Positions 37,184 through 48,000 of a stretch of 64,000 bases of DNA are shown piece after piece. Positions within the stretch are counted from its first letter, which is position 1; every line of letters starts with the position of its first letter. The stretch covers positions 22,879,007 through 22,943,006 of the forward strand of contig CAMGYJ010000011.1 of the NCBI GenBank assembly GCA_946122785.1. The letters run 5' to 3'. Both the position numbers and the translations under genes were made by a program. The notes below the pieces were generated by a model. It was given only the letters and a program-made list of their open reading frames with translations, was not told the DNA's origin and did not search any database. Origin of the DNA: Linum tenue. Lineage: Eukaryota > Streptophyta > Magnoliopsida > Malpighiales > Linaceae.

Positions 37184-38719
37184 CCGATGAGTGAGACATG
37201 TGGCAAAGCCGATTCCTTTCGCCCCACTTCTCCATTTGGAACTCTGAACTCTGTTGTTTTATTTTTCTTTCTTTTATTTAGTATGTGTGAACAACTACTA
37301 CTATCATATTATTTTGTGTAATAACCTCGCCTCGAGCGAGTATGTGTTGTGTTTGTGTGTGTGTGTTTTTGTCTTCTCCTTGAAGCTAAACTCTCCTACC
37401 CCGGAAAAATTCCAACTTTCATTCACCAAGCGGTAACATCGTTCTACCCCTATCTTACGCCATTGAGGGCAATGTCGAACTTAAGTGTTTGGGGGGGGGG
37501 GGTAGTTTATTATTATGCTTGTGTGAGTGTGATTGATGCTTGGAGCCTTGATGTATGCCCAAATTTGAGGGCTCCAAGCAATGTTTGCATGATCAAAGTG
37601 CCTGGTTTGTAGGAGAATCTCGTGTTTAGAGGCACTGACCATGAATTGTTGCATGTGATCGAGTGTGTCTTATGATGATGACTGAGAGGTGCTTTAGGAT
37701 AGTGCAAAACTTTAGCTCTCATGTGTGCAAAAATGAATGAATGTCTTGACTCGATTACTTGTTGATTACAATTGCCATGCATTGTTTTTTGTGAAATTGA
37801 AATGGATGATTGGTGACTAGGTAGCCATGTGAGTTTTGAGCCGATCGTTTTCTTCTTGTGTGCTTAGATCCCTCTTACCATGGCGAGTAACATCACAGTT
37901 GTCACTAGTGCGTATGATGGAGGCATCAGATTAGTCCACGCCCAAATGTTGATTGCCCCCAAATGTTTTATCCCTTATTCAACCCCTTTGAGCCTTGTGA
38001 CTTTGGGGGTTGTTCTCTTGTAGGAGCTTTTTTCTTGTGAGCTTAATGGTGTTTGATAGAACGACCCCCATCCTTTCTTTGTGTCTATACGAGAGTTGTC
38101 TCTTGTGTCCCGGAGCTCTCGCTTTTGAGTTCCATTGAGGTTCTACATAGGAGGATTGTGTGTGGTTCTTGCTGGGAATGAAAGAGAAAAGAGTAGTGTT
38201 GGAGTGAGTTCTTAAAAGAGAGTATTGGTTGTTAAAGGTAATGTGGCAAGTGTTTAACCCTCTAGTACCCCCCTCAAAAAGAAAAGGAAAGAAAAGGAAA
38301 GTAGAAACGAAAAAGAGGTAATAAAATGGGGTAAATAAAGTAGAGAGTGCCACAAAAGAATCAAAGAGTGCTCTAAGTGGGGTTTCTTGGCACTCAAGCC
38401 ATTGAAACCCCCACATTGTTTTAGAACTCCTTCACTATCAAGTCGAAATGTGATAGAAACAGTAGACTGAGGAAGAGAACTTAAAGGTAGTTCATGATGG
38501 GTGATAGTTTGGAAGGGAGAAGCAAGGTTTTTGGCTGATGCTAGTGGCCATTGTTTGTAGGGAAGGTTCTTAGTTGAAACCATAGAACCTTCGGGTTTAG
38601 GGTGAAGATGTAGGACCTCATGATGTGTTTGCCACCACCCAAAAAGCCTTTTACCCATGTCCTAGACAATCGGCAGTCATTTGATCCCGTGTCTAAGACC
38701 TCCGGACAAGCTAGTGATA
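37184..38719 (+). other. 3' non-coding region of element A, proximal part
   Basis: No gene. It has a 12-base G run at 37491-37502 inside TTAAGTGTTTGGGG, another PPT-like site. The region from about 37720 is closely paralleled by 59600-60600 in element B, which identifies it as shared element sequence. Minus-strand frames at 37979-38658 appear in both but show no domain. Confidence 0.55.
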
Positions 38720-39808
38720 TGACTCGCTACGATACAACACCAAACTACGACCAAGTATAATCGTAGAGAGGAAATGCATAATAGTGGTTAAGTCTAATTA
38801 TCGAATCGGGCTCTAGATCTACTGCTTACTTAGTGAACTCCTACTATCTAGCAAGACTAAGCGAGTGTAATGATTTTAGTGCAAAAAAAACAAAAGCAAG
38901 TAATGGTCTGGTTCTTTTCAGGTTCAAAAGATCATCTAGGTATTGTTCCCCCTAGTGTGCAGCTAGTTCAGGTTATACGGTCCCAAATTACTCATATTGA
39001 TAGATAAACCGCAAAAAGTTCTTACTGGTCTGGACTTTCGACTAAAGTTATCCAAACCCTCTTGATTCGAATACCCGACGCGCGACTAACCTCCACTGGC
39101 ATACACTAACCAAGGTTAAACACGCGAAACTTCCACTACTGGCCTTTGTTCTAGTACGGAGCAGTGAATCGACTTCTCGACTAAAGCAGTTGATTCACCA
39201 CTTTCAATTTAAGGTTGCTCTTTTAACCTATGCAGAGACTATCGTTCTAGGTTAAAGCCGGAATTACACAGGTTTGATCAGGACTCATGTAATTCTGAAT
39301 AATTCCTCAACTGAATTTATCAAATCAATCATTCATAACATGGGGTTCATTCAATCAAGGTTACGAATTCCTTTGGGGAGTTAAGGTGTCAACCATAACT
39401 GGAAGAGGGAGACCGTAACTTGAAAAACATCTCTGGAACTATTGACTTCGCCAACCAGGAGTTACGGGTGCAAGGACTGAGTTACGACCTAGATCGTAAC
39501 TTCGTAGGTCAGTCCGTAACTCCATAAAGTCTTCTGGAACTCAAGCCTTCTTCACTCGCCAATTACGGCTCCTCACGGGAAGTTATGGGCCAGACCGTAA
39601 CTAACAAGGTCCAGCAGTAACTTCCAGGTGCTCGATGTCCTTCGCTCCAAAACGTCCCAAAACCTCGCTCCATCACGCCCATTCACGTACTAAGTCCTGA
39701 AACATCATAAACTAACACGCACAAGCGTAAAACAGACCACAATAGCGAGAAACAAAGCTCAAATGGTCAAGAAATGACGGGAAAACATGTTCAAATATGG
39801 CGTTATCA
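38720..39808 (-). mobile_element. Solo LTR of a second Athila-type family, inside element A
   Basis: On minus it runs from TGATAACGCCATATTTGAAC to TCGTAGCGAGTCA. The flanks TGATA (38715-38719) and TGATG (39809-39813) are a TSD with one mutation; the undisturbed sequence in B (near 60596) confirms the empty site. No internal region or second LTR is present, so unequal recombination left one LTR. Its end matches that of the solo LTR in B (TCGTAGCGTGTCA), marking the same family. 39360-39640 has an array of AGTTACGG / CCGTAACT motifs. Confidence 0.85.
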
Positions 39809-40304
39809 TGATGACAACCGTCCCGTGAACTCTAATATTTAGAGGTTGCCGCCATGGTCAAGAGACGATAGGGCCGAGTGTTGATGATTGCGCACATTCT
39901 TTGCACCAAAAGGTCCCGACCCCACTAGTCAAGAGATTGAGTGATTCATTCTTGCTTTGCATGTCATATCATACCCCGGTGAGGACCTTTGTTGCCTATT
40001 CGTTCATTCCTTGGACTTGAATGTTATGCATGGTTAGTTGTGGTTGATAAGTGATCTTGTCGAGACTTGCATTGATTCATGAACAAGGTGAGAACTTTTC
40101 GTTTGCCCATTTTTGGTGACCTCGAATGCCGTTTGTGGTGAATGTCGGTATTGCTTGCAACGGTCCATGTGTTATTGCCAATAGCCATTGAGATTCACCA
40201 CTTTGTGCCCTTTGATTGTTCCCCAAAGCATTTTGTTAGGTTGAGAGATTACCTTGTGTGAAATGGTTTGCTTGGGGACAAGCAAACGTCTAAGTGTGGG
40301 GGAG
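39809..40304 (+). other. 3' non-coding end and PPT of element A
   Basis: Continuation of the element interior after the solo LTR, matching 60600-61096 in B. It ends with AAGTGTGGGGGAG (about 40292-40304), the polypurine tract that primes plus-strand synthesis, directly before the 3' LTR. Confidence 0.7.
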
Positions 40305-41231
40305 TGATTCCGGCCTAATTGTACACTTTTTATGCTCGTTTCTCTTTGACGCTTGTGGTCTACATTTTACATATACAAATATACACTATATGAGCAATAT
40401 TGAGCTTTATATTTTATGAGTCTAAAAGGGATGAACGTTAACTCTTGAGTGGTTATGCAAAGTATTAAGTATGTGTATATAATATATGTTAGATATATGA
40501 CTAATTACTTAACTCGTTAATTTGGTTTGACTGGTTAGGAGTGTCTGAAACCAAACCAAACCAAACCACCTAAACCAAACAAGTTAAAAACTTTAACCAA
40601 ACCAAACCATTTATCCAAATTAACCAAACCAAATTATCCAAATTAACCAAACCAAATTATCCAAATTATCCAAATCGAACTCCAATTCGATGGTGAAGTC
40701 TAACCATTCCTTAGTCAATAGGTTGAAAGGGTCGCATTAGTGGATTGGATCGTATCACATTTCCTCGACCTAGAGACTAAGAGGGTAGCTTTGGCTACTT
40801 GTCTTCTAACCAATCCTTAGTCAATAGGTTGAGAGGGTCGCATTAGTAGCTTGGATCGTATCTCATTTTCTCGACCTAGAGACTAAGAGGGTAGCTTTGC
40901 CTACTTGTTAGACTTTCCTATGGTTTATAACCCCCTAACCACACACGATCATTCGATCCTTCATGTCTTAATTGTTATCTAGGGGGAGCAACACCCGGGT
41001 GAAGCCTTCTCAATTAGTGTCAAAAACCATTTCATCTTTGCAAAGTAATTTTAGCTTTAGAACTTTGTTTTCACCCAAACCAATCCGATAGATAATGTTT
41101 CAAACAATCGAAGTAGAAGTACATGGGTCGGCCCGGGTTTATATTTAAACATACTTGCCCTATATTGCACCTATCTAAGGTTTATACTTGGGCCTTAGGT
41201 GGGATTTCATTGTGATAGTCAGAGCGAGTCA
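40305..41231 (+). repeat. 3' LTR of element A, internally replaced (927 bp)
   Basis: The first ~50 bp and the last ~555 bp match the 5' LTR. About 945 bp of the 5' LTR (31262-32206) is absent and replaced by ~319 bp of unrelated sequence (40357-40675). The filler ends in imperfect tandem units around TTAACCAAACCAAATTATCC (40560-40675). The TATA box and motif array are therefore lost from this LTR. Confidence 0.78.
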
Positions 41232-42023
41232 GGCTTTCGTGGTTTTTTCAGCACTCTTTTTTTTTTAAGACAGAGGGTATGAGAAGAAAGGAGTAGATCA
41301 GGAGATGTGAGGACGATTTGCAAAGGCCAATGATTCGTATGCCCATATCTCTTCTTCGACACAGATATGTTCTCACCGGTTGGCGTATCTTCTGGCTACA
41401 CAAGAGACTGGAGATTGATGCAGAAGAAGGGGAGAACGACGCAGAAGCGACAACGAATCGCGAAGGACGACCATGATTTGCATACCCAGATCCACTCACT
41501 AACCCTCTCTGCTTGACTGTGGTTATGGTTCGTTTGTTGATTTGGATATGCTTGTAGGTGCAACGAACGAGAAGAAGAAGATGAATGAAGAAAAAGCGGA
41601 CCCTCCCCTTGATAAGTATAATCGTCGCGTCCTTCCTCTTCTCTTGCCTCCCCTCCGTAGTGGGATCAGAACTGATGCTCTACCACTGCCTTGACTAGCA
41701 TTCCAGCATTGTGGATGGAACCATGTTGAGGGTGCCGCCGGGATTTGGTTACGTTGTTGGTTTTGCCCCCATTGGATCAGCCTACTACCGAGGACGGCGA
41801 CACGAAGTTGACCACCACATAGGACAAAGTTAACGGAGTTGGACGGAGAGTGACAAATGATGAAATGAAAAATGTAAATTCAGTGCCTACGAATGGAATA
41901 CAATATTTCTAGTGAACAAACATGACACATTCTAATAATCCCAATGACCAACCTTGCAATTTACCCATTATTGACGCTCTCTTCACAATCTCAATATCAA
42001 AATTTCGAGAGATATACACTTTC

Positions 42024-42097
42024 ACGCTTCTGCTGTCGCTCAAACTATGAAAATGAATTTACACTTCTGCTGTCGCTCAAACTATGAAAATGAATTT
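42024..42097 (+). repeat. 37-bp tandem duplication
   Basis: Two adjacent units share CTTCTGCTGTCGCTCAAACT and ATGAAAATGAATTT. They sit at the decayed right end of hAT-like copy 2, about 200 bp upstream of the SPIRAL1-like gene's probable transcription start. Confidence 0.8.
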
Positions 42098-42245
42098 AAT
42101 GCATTCCTGCGAACTAGAATTTTGAAATTAGTAATGTCGGTGTAACGTATTAATAATAATCAAGGAGAGGAAAAGGAAATGGATTCGGCGACACATTTAC
42201 AATTTACAATTTACAACCCAGTCGTCCCAGAAAGCAAAATCGTTG

Positions 42246-42371
42246 GATTTAAAAGGTGCGGAAAAGCTGCTTAGTAGCTGTGTGTAGCGTTCCAATCCAA
42301 TCGCTGCCTCATTTGCTCTGCTCTACAGAACTCCTTCTCGCTCTTCTCTGTTTGGCTCCGGGGAAAATCCA
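42246..42371 (+). promoter_or_regulatory. SP1L: Probable core promoter and first 5'UTR exon of the SPIRAL1-like gene
   Basis: ATTTAAAAGG near 42246 is a TATA-like element, followed about 30 bp on by the likely start and a pyrimidine-rich leader (TCTGCTCTACAGAACTCCTTC). A donor site at 42372 (CCA/GTAAGC) and an acceptor ending at 43013 (ATATACAG) define a 5'UTR intron. Arabidopsis SPIRAL1 genes also have an intron in the 5'UTR. Confidence 0.5.
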
Positions 42372-43051
42372 GTAAGCTGCCTGCTTCCTTTCTCTACCTC
42401 GTGTGTTTCTGTTTTGCCCTCTTTCCTTCAGTCTTTGCCCCATTTTCTGAATGTCAGAACTCGGAAGCATAACGACCTTGCACCATCGTGATTTGAAACC
42501 TAGGCGTCGCGTAGGTTAAGCTTTTGGACTCTTAATTGGAGATCTGAAATACCTGGCTCAGATTTCGATACAATGTTAGCGGAATCTGTTTAGACGGCTC
42601 TCCTTGAACTGCTACCGATACCATCTTTGCATCTTGGACTTGCACGGCATATGGCAATTCGAGGTTTAGATTGAATTGGTGAACTCATGATTGTTTGGCC
42701 CTAGGTGACATCTTGTTACTCTTGTGCTAAGCATTAGACTTTGAGATCTTTGAAAGTTTTCGAACTGACAGAGATCAAGAATGCATTGATTTAGCCTCTG
42801 CTTCTCATGGGTTGGATTTACCCTTTTCATTTGATCCCACTTAATCTCCTTGTTCATGTTGCGGCCCATCCTAATCTTATGAACTGGTACTGACACATTG
42901 TTTCACATCCTTTTGTTTTGATCTCTGCGCTTCCTGGGTTTGCTTCATGCGTTTGGTGGAGCATTAACTGTTGACTTGAAAGACTTTCGTGTCTGTTGTG
43001 TCTTAATATACAGATTTTGGAGCTTCTTGTGTAACTGTTGAATTTGTAAGA

Positions 43052-43918
43052 ATGGGCCGTGGAGTTAGCAGTGGGGGAGGGCAGAGTTCTCTGGGATACC
43101 TCTTTGGAAGTGGTGAGGCTCCAAAACCAGCCCCTAACACTAACAGAGCTTCTCCGAAAGTGGAACAGGCCCCTGCCCCTGCTCCTGTGGCTGCTGAGCC
43201 TGTCCAAGCTGCTGCCCCTGCAGAGGGCACCCAGCAGATCCCAGCAGGAATTGCCGTCTCTGGCAGCAAAACAAATAACTATTTCCGCGCTGATGGCCAG
43301 AACACTGGCAATTTCCTCACTGTATGAATCTTACTCTCAACCTTCTCTTCATTTTAACTTTTTTTTTTTAGCATAGTTTCAATAGTAAGTGCATTCCCTT
43401 AGGGACCAGAGTTCTGGAACTATATTCCATTGTCACAGTTCCTAATTCTTTTGTTATGCATAGTGACAGGGTGTATCTTCTTCCTTGTGCATAGAGCCAG
43501 TTCCGAATTCCAATATAATTGCAATAGTTATCAGACTGCCATTCGTCATCCATCTTGGATATGATGATAACCAGTTTGGAAGACTTGGACTGACTTTTGC
43601 AGAACTCACCAGTTTTTTTATACTCCTCTAGTTCTAGATCTCATCCCTTCCAACAGGGAGTCCTCAGTGCTGCACTCTCCTTAATTTGAAAACCTAGTTG
43701 TTCCACCAACCTGAATGAAAAATACTTGGATGAATCAAAGTGACTATATTTAATGGTCTGTTATCAGTAAGCAGTAATTGGGTTTCGCAATCTCAACTAC
43801 ATTGTGTAACCTATTTTTGTTTGGATCGAATGTGTAGGATCGACCATCGACCAAGGTACACGCTGCTCCTGGAGGTGGATCTTCTCTGGGTTATCTCTTC
43901 GGTGATGCCAAGAAGTGA
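43052..43918 (+). CDS. SP1L: SPIRAL1-like microtubule-localised protein (two exons)
   Basis: Exon 1 43052-43321, intron 43322-43837 (GT...AG, phase 0), exon 2 43838-43918, giving 116 residues. The N-terminus MGRGVSSGGGQSSLGYLFGS and the C-terminus APGGGSSLGYLFGDAKK are the paired conserved repeats of SPIRAL1 family proteins. Before the intron is NYFRADGQNTGNFLT, joined to DRPSTKVHA after it, both family hallmarks. The middle is Pro/Ala-rich as usual. Family members bind cortical microtubules and maintain straight anisotropic cell expansion. Length and exon layout are typical, and no defect is visible. The ATG follows the 5'UTR intron by 38 bases. It is convergent with the kelch gene downstream. 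Confidence 0.95.
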
Positions 43919-45060
43919 GACAAAGTCACGAGTTGTGTCAAAGTTACTCTGCGCCCTGCCGTTATATTTTTTTTCCTATCTTCCCTGAATGAATTATGGG
44001 TACCTCTTTTGATTGTAGTAAGGGCCATGTATACAGCTGAATATTTGCATGTGTTTCCAACCTGAAAAACAGTTAGGTGTCTTTCCGTCTCAAGGCAAGT
44101 TCTCTTCCTCTTGTTGTAGAAGGGTCTACATTTACATCTCATTTCTACCCTCTGGGAAGCAACTTTACAGATTGCAATCCCCACAACCTTTCTCAGCTTG
44201 GTTCATATAATCTCTTCACCTGATTTTGCTTAAACTGTCTGTCTTAGAACTATGGAACAACGGCAGGGAAGTGCAGTCCGGAAAAAGGGAGGCATGTCGG
44301 TTCAGTAGCAGCATAATTTGCGATATATTATATGATACACAAAAGTTTCTCAACAGAAGCTATAAGTCTACATTTGGATAGTACCAGCACCTAAAATCCA
44401 ATCTAATAACCTGAATCAGATACAAATTCTGTATTAGGAGAAAGGGCAGAGCGCTGGGAGGAGCACTCGGTAGCATATTTAGGTGGTCTAATCAGAAGAG
44501 GTAAAAATATCTCTCTCTCTAGCAGACTAGCACCACCCTGAAGTTGCCAATTTACAGTTCCAGCCTTCTAGGTGGTCTCTACCCGACTGTTTCCGTGTAG
44601 TGTAGTTTGAAAACAGTTGAATCTTTATCCAATCCTGAAAAGTGATTTCACTTCAGCATTGCATACCACTATCATCAACTGTTCCAAGCCCATCTGCAAG
44701 CAACACATCAAACAGCTGTACGATGAAACTAAGGCACAAGATCGAAAACTTTAGAACTGGCTTCAACTCTATAGGCTAAACTCTGACAAATGGTAACAAA
44801 CTATGACAAGACTTGCCCTTGGTCTTGGTGAGCATGTTGGCAATTGGCACTTTGCCCAACCCATGTTGCAACTTTGACTAAACATCTTTTATATAATAAA
44901 TAAGTAAATATGTGGATTTAGGCACTAGAATGACAGAATTGCAGCCTTCTGAAAATTCTGATCAGATTATGTTGCGTTTGTTTCGATATAGCAGTGATTT
45001 AATTGTTCTGTAGAAAGAACTACATGGTCAGCCCTGAGGTTCAAACCTTGTTTTAAGGAA
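43919..45060. other. 3' flanks between convergent genes
   Basis: The 3'UTR of the SPIRAL1-like gene probably runs to about 44230. The remainder up to the end of the kelch gene has no recognised feature. Minor open frames lack domains. Confidence 0.5.
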
Positions 45061-48000
45061 AAAGCAGCTGGATTAGTAGTAGTCGTAGCAGTTGAAGCAG
45101 CACAAGTATCTTTTTGAATATCAACTGCGGAGTCTGGTGTAACACTCATCATATTATCATTCAAATTCAGAGTGGCTGCTGGTTCTTGGTTTCCACCACT
45201 CTGCAGACCATCACATGCAGAAATGACTCATTCCTTCAGGAGTTGCATTCCAACAGCACAGATGCAAACCTCTCACTAGAATCACCATCTTGTTCTAGCA
45301 AAAATTGGAAATTAACTTCAAACTCAGCAACTTCACCTCTTTATCCTCTGGAGCTTAAAATTCTCCCTAAACTGAACACTGACAAGAAACATGCACACCA
45401 CTAAATTCTTGATCTCTAACACCCACAGTTGGTCAGACCTATCAACTTCCAAACATATCATTTCAAGCTTTTGATAGTACTCTATGAACTGGAAAAAACA
45501 ACAACAACAACAAAAAAATATATATATATATATATATCTCGCACCTCTTTGCGTTGAGAGACATCAGAAGAAGCTAGACTTTTCACATTAGCAGCAACAG
45601 TAGCTTCTGCACTTGGATCTTGCAATGTAGACTCCTTATGAGCACCATCAGCTTGAAGCCGATCAATTGCATCCTGGTTAGTGATTCTAGATGCCTTTGA
45701 TTTGCTGGCATAATGACCATTCAACTCAACGCCACCACTTTCATCCACTGATCTCTTCCTAGAATTGGCATACAGTCAAGAATAGACAGACATTGATAAA
45801 AGCAATTCAGTGACAATCATCAATAATTGACCCAGAAAAGGAAGAAAGAATATGAATATAATCTTACCTATTATCGTTATGGTAACATGCAGATGGAGGA
45901 GAGGGTGGTTTGTTGGAAAATAGGAGCTACACAAAGGCTTTCCAACTATAATAGTTTCAATAGTATGTGCATGTGGGAAGGTTTTGGTCACTTTGGCTTG
46001 GAAAGTTTTCTTCCCCTGTTGAACATTGAATTGTACTGTCCCCATGCCTGCAAAAAGTTTTCTCAAACTTTTTAGGAGCTTATGTTTCTTTCCAAATCTG
46101 ATTAGACCAACAATACCAGTTTTGATGGTTAGGATGGGATAGACAACAGTTTGAAGCCCACCCTAACCATGCAGCAGTGATTTCTAAACTAGTGACCTGG
46201 AAAGTATTATCTTAAATACCATATTAAGTACACATGCATCTGTATCTAAAGCTTTTGTCTTATATTTTAAGCCTTTGCTAGGGATATGCAACTAAGAACA
46301 CAAATTATTGTATTGCACTACCATGAAATAGTTATCAACTAATTGATGCTAAACCAAATACACACAATCAAGAAACAGACCAAACACCCTAAAAAGTGTA
46401 TTCATTTTGCCCCTGCATCAGTAAAAGCCACTTTTGACCTAAAACCAAAAACTTAGAAGAAAAATACGGAAACTCATCTCCCATTCAAATAAAAAAGGGA
46501 GGGGGATTCAGCAACTCATTGAATTAGGTAACAAAAACCCATTAATTCTCATCATAGACGACCCATCTCATTGCATATATCTCCACAGAATAAGTAATCT
46601 ATGCCTAATTTACAATGTCTATGGGAAAACAAACCCACATCAGCAAACAAAAGAGATGAAACCAATTGGTCGGAGTGGAATACTGAAGAACTTGAATAAT
46701 AATTGATAGACGTGCTGTAAGCAGACATTCAGGATTTAGATAACATCACAAGTAGAATCCACACAAAAATTATTAAATCAGAGGTCAATAGGGTAGGAAA
46801 GAGTCTATTTAAGACTCTGAAGCATCCATTTAGAAAGGAATAATTACAACACGTTTCCCACCTTAAAAGAACTAGACCGGTGGAACATCCTACTCAACAG
46901 TTGACAAAATGATAAGCACCAAGTGGAAGTCCGACCATGAGAAAAAACTTCAGTAATAGTAAATAAACTATTCAATAATGACACCAAATTGGCAAGCCCG
47001 TCACAAAACAGTTAAGTTATAAGAAGTATCAACATTCAACGCAAATAAAGTTGATGCCAAGAAAGGAAATCCAACATCTCATGTGATGCCTCAAATGCTG
47101 TAAAGAAAAGTGCTCTGGTAGGGAGCAGTGCAATAAATGACACATGAATATTCCTGACACCTCAATGCATAGCTACATCCTAATTCTAAATTGAAATCCC
47201 TAGAGCACCAGCACATGTAGTATATGAATATAATAAAAGTCGAATTTGAGCATATTATGATATCGTGAAAACTAGCTGTTGGATGAAATCTAACCAGATA
47301 TTTGTCTGAATTGAGACTTTGTTCTTGGCATTTTAGTTTCAGTTGCTTCCTTAAGGATAACCTCTCTACTTGCTGCTCATCTTGAATGTTTGTCAGTTGT
47401 ATAATTGAATGAATGAGACAACAAGAACATGAAGCTGTTTCAATACATGAGGAATATTTCATTATGGATACCCCAATAGAGAAAAAAGTTTGCATTTGGA
47501 ATTATGTGGTAGACCAGTAGAAGTTTCCAAGCAAAAAAAATTGGTGGAAAGATGACGGACCTATATAAAATAAAACATGCCATCCAATGCTTCAAGATGC
47601 TTATTGTAACCACCAATCAGCAAAAGCATACCACTCTTCATAGGATCCAAGCTGTCATCGGTTGCAGAAAATTTTGCACAAGGTCGGTTATCTATAGCCA
47701 TTACCTTGTCCACATGGCAGACTCTGCATTAACAACAGTTGAAGTACGACTGAAACATAAAACCATAAAAATGGAGTAGTGAAGAAGGGGGGAGGGAGAG
47801 GAGGAAGCAGCAATTTCCAATGGGTATATCACACATCAAGCTCACATGTAAAAACTAAGCAACCAGATTAGATCATGAAGAAGTTAGTTTCCTGGAACCT
47901 TTAGCACAGTTTATTAAAAGTACACATATCTGCAAATGGAGACCCAAGCACTACAGCACTGCTTAACTCCTACATCCGTTGGACTAATCTGTATCTTATG

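Larger units (their letters stand above)
31211..41231 (+). mobile_element. Athila-type element A, pol-less
   Basis: The element runs from TGATTCGGG (31211) to GAGTCA (41231), with TSD GGCTT at 31206-31210 and 41232-41236. It has a tRNA-Asp PBS (32734), gag remnant, protease, ORF1-like gene and PPT (about 40292-40304). The 240 bp between protease and the post-pol sequence leave no room for RT, RNase H or integrase. The interior also holds a minus-strand solo LTR (38720-39808). The family assignment rests on PBS, DLGAS-type protease, ORF1 and the GGCAACCCAAC post-pol block. Confidence 0.88.
26417..41966. mobile_element. Long-TIR MULE-like element, split by a LINE and Athila element A
   Basis: The left TIR (26417-26490 continuing at ~30717-30830) and the right TIR (about 41800-41966, read on minus) match over ~200 bp: GTAAATTGCAAGATTGGTC versus GTAAATTGCAAGGTTGGTC, then AGAAATATT..TATTCCA, and CACTCTCCATCCAACTCCG versus CACTCTCCGTCCAACTCCG. 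The flanks TATATTGAC (26408-26416) and ATTATTGAC (41967-41975) form a 9-bp near-duplication. Removing the two insertions leaves an element of about 1.3 kb without transposase. Its interior (30850-31205 and 41237-41790) has no recognised gene. Confidence 0.7.
25097..42060. mobile_element. hAT-like TIR element, copy 2, split by two MULE insertions
   Basis: Three pieces belong together: 25097-25253, about 26379-26416, and 41976 to about 42060. The first begins TTAGGTCACACAATTCGT, matching the left end of copy 1 (17216), and shares the CTTTAGAGTG-type subterminal block. The join of the other two reads AATATATTGAC then GCTCTCTTCAC, matching ATAATATTGACGCTCTGTTCAC near 18275 in copy 1. The far TIR is not readable and ends in a 37-bp tandem duplication at 42024-42097, so the right boundary is approximate. 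Confidence 0.5.

Noticed and set aside
40540..40675. AACCAAACCAAACC repeats considered as interstitial telomere repeats
   Set aside because: The plant telomere unit is CCCTAAA; this sequence lacks it and units are irregular.
43003..43269. Minus-strand frame opposite SPIRAL1-like exon 1
   Set aside because: A shadow of the Ala/Pro-rich coding exon; the plus strand has the clear family motifs and intron.
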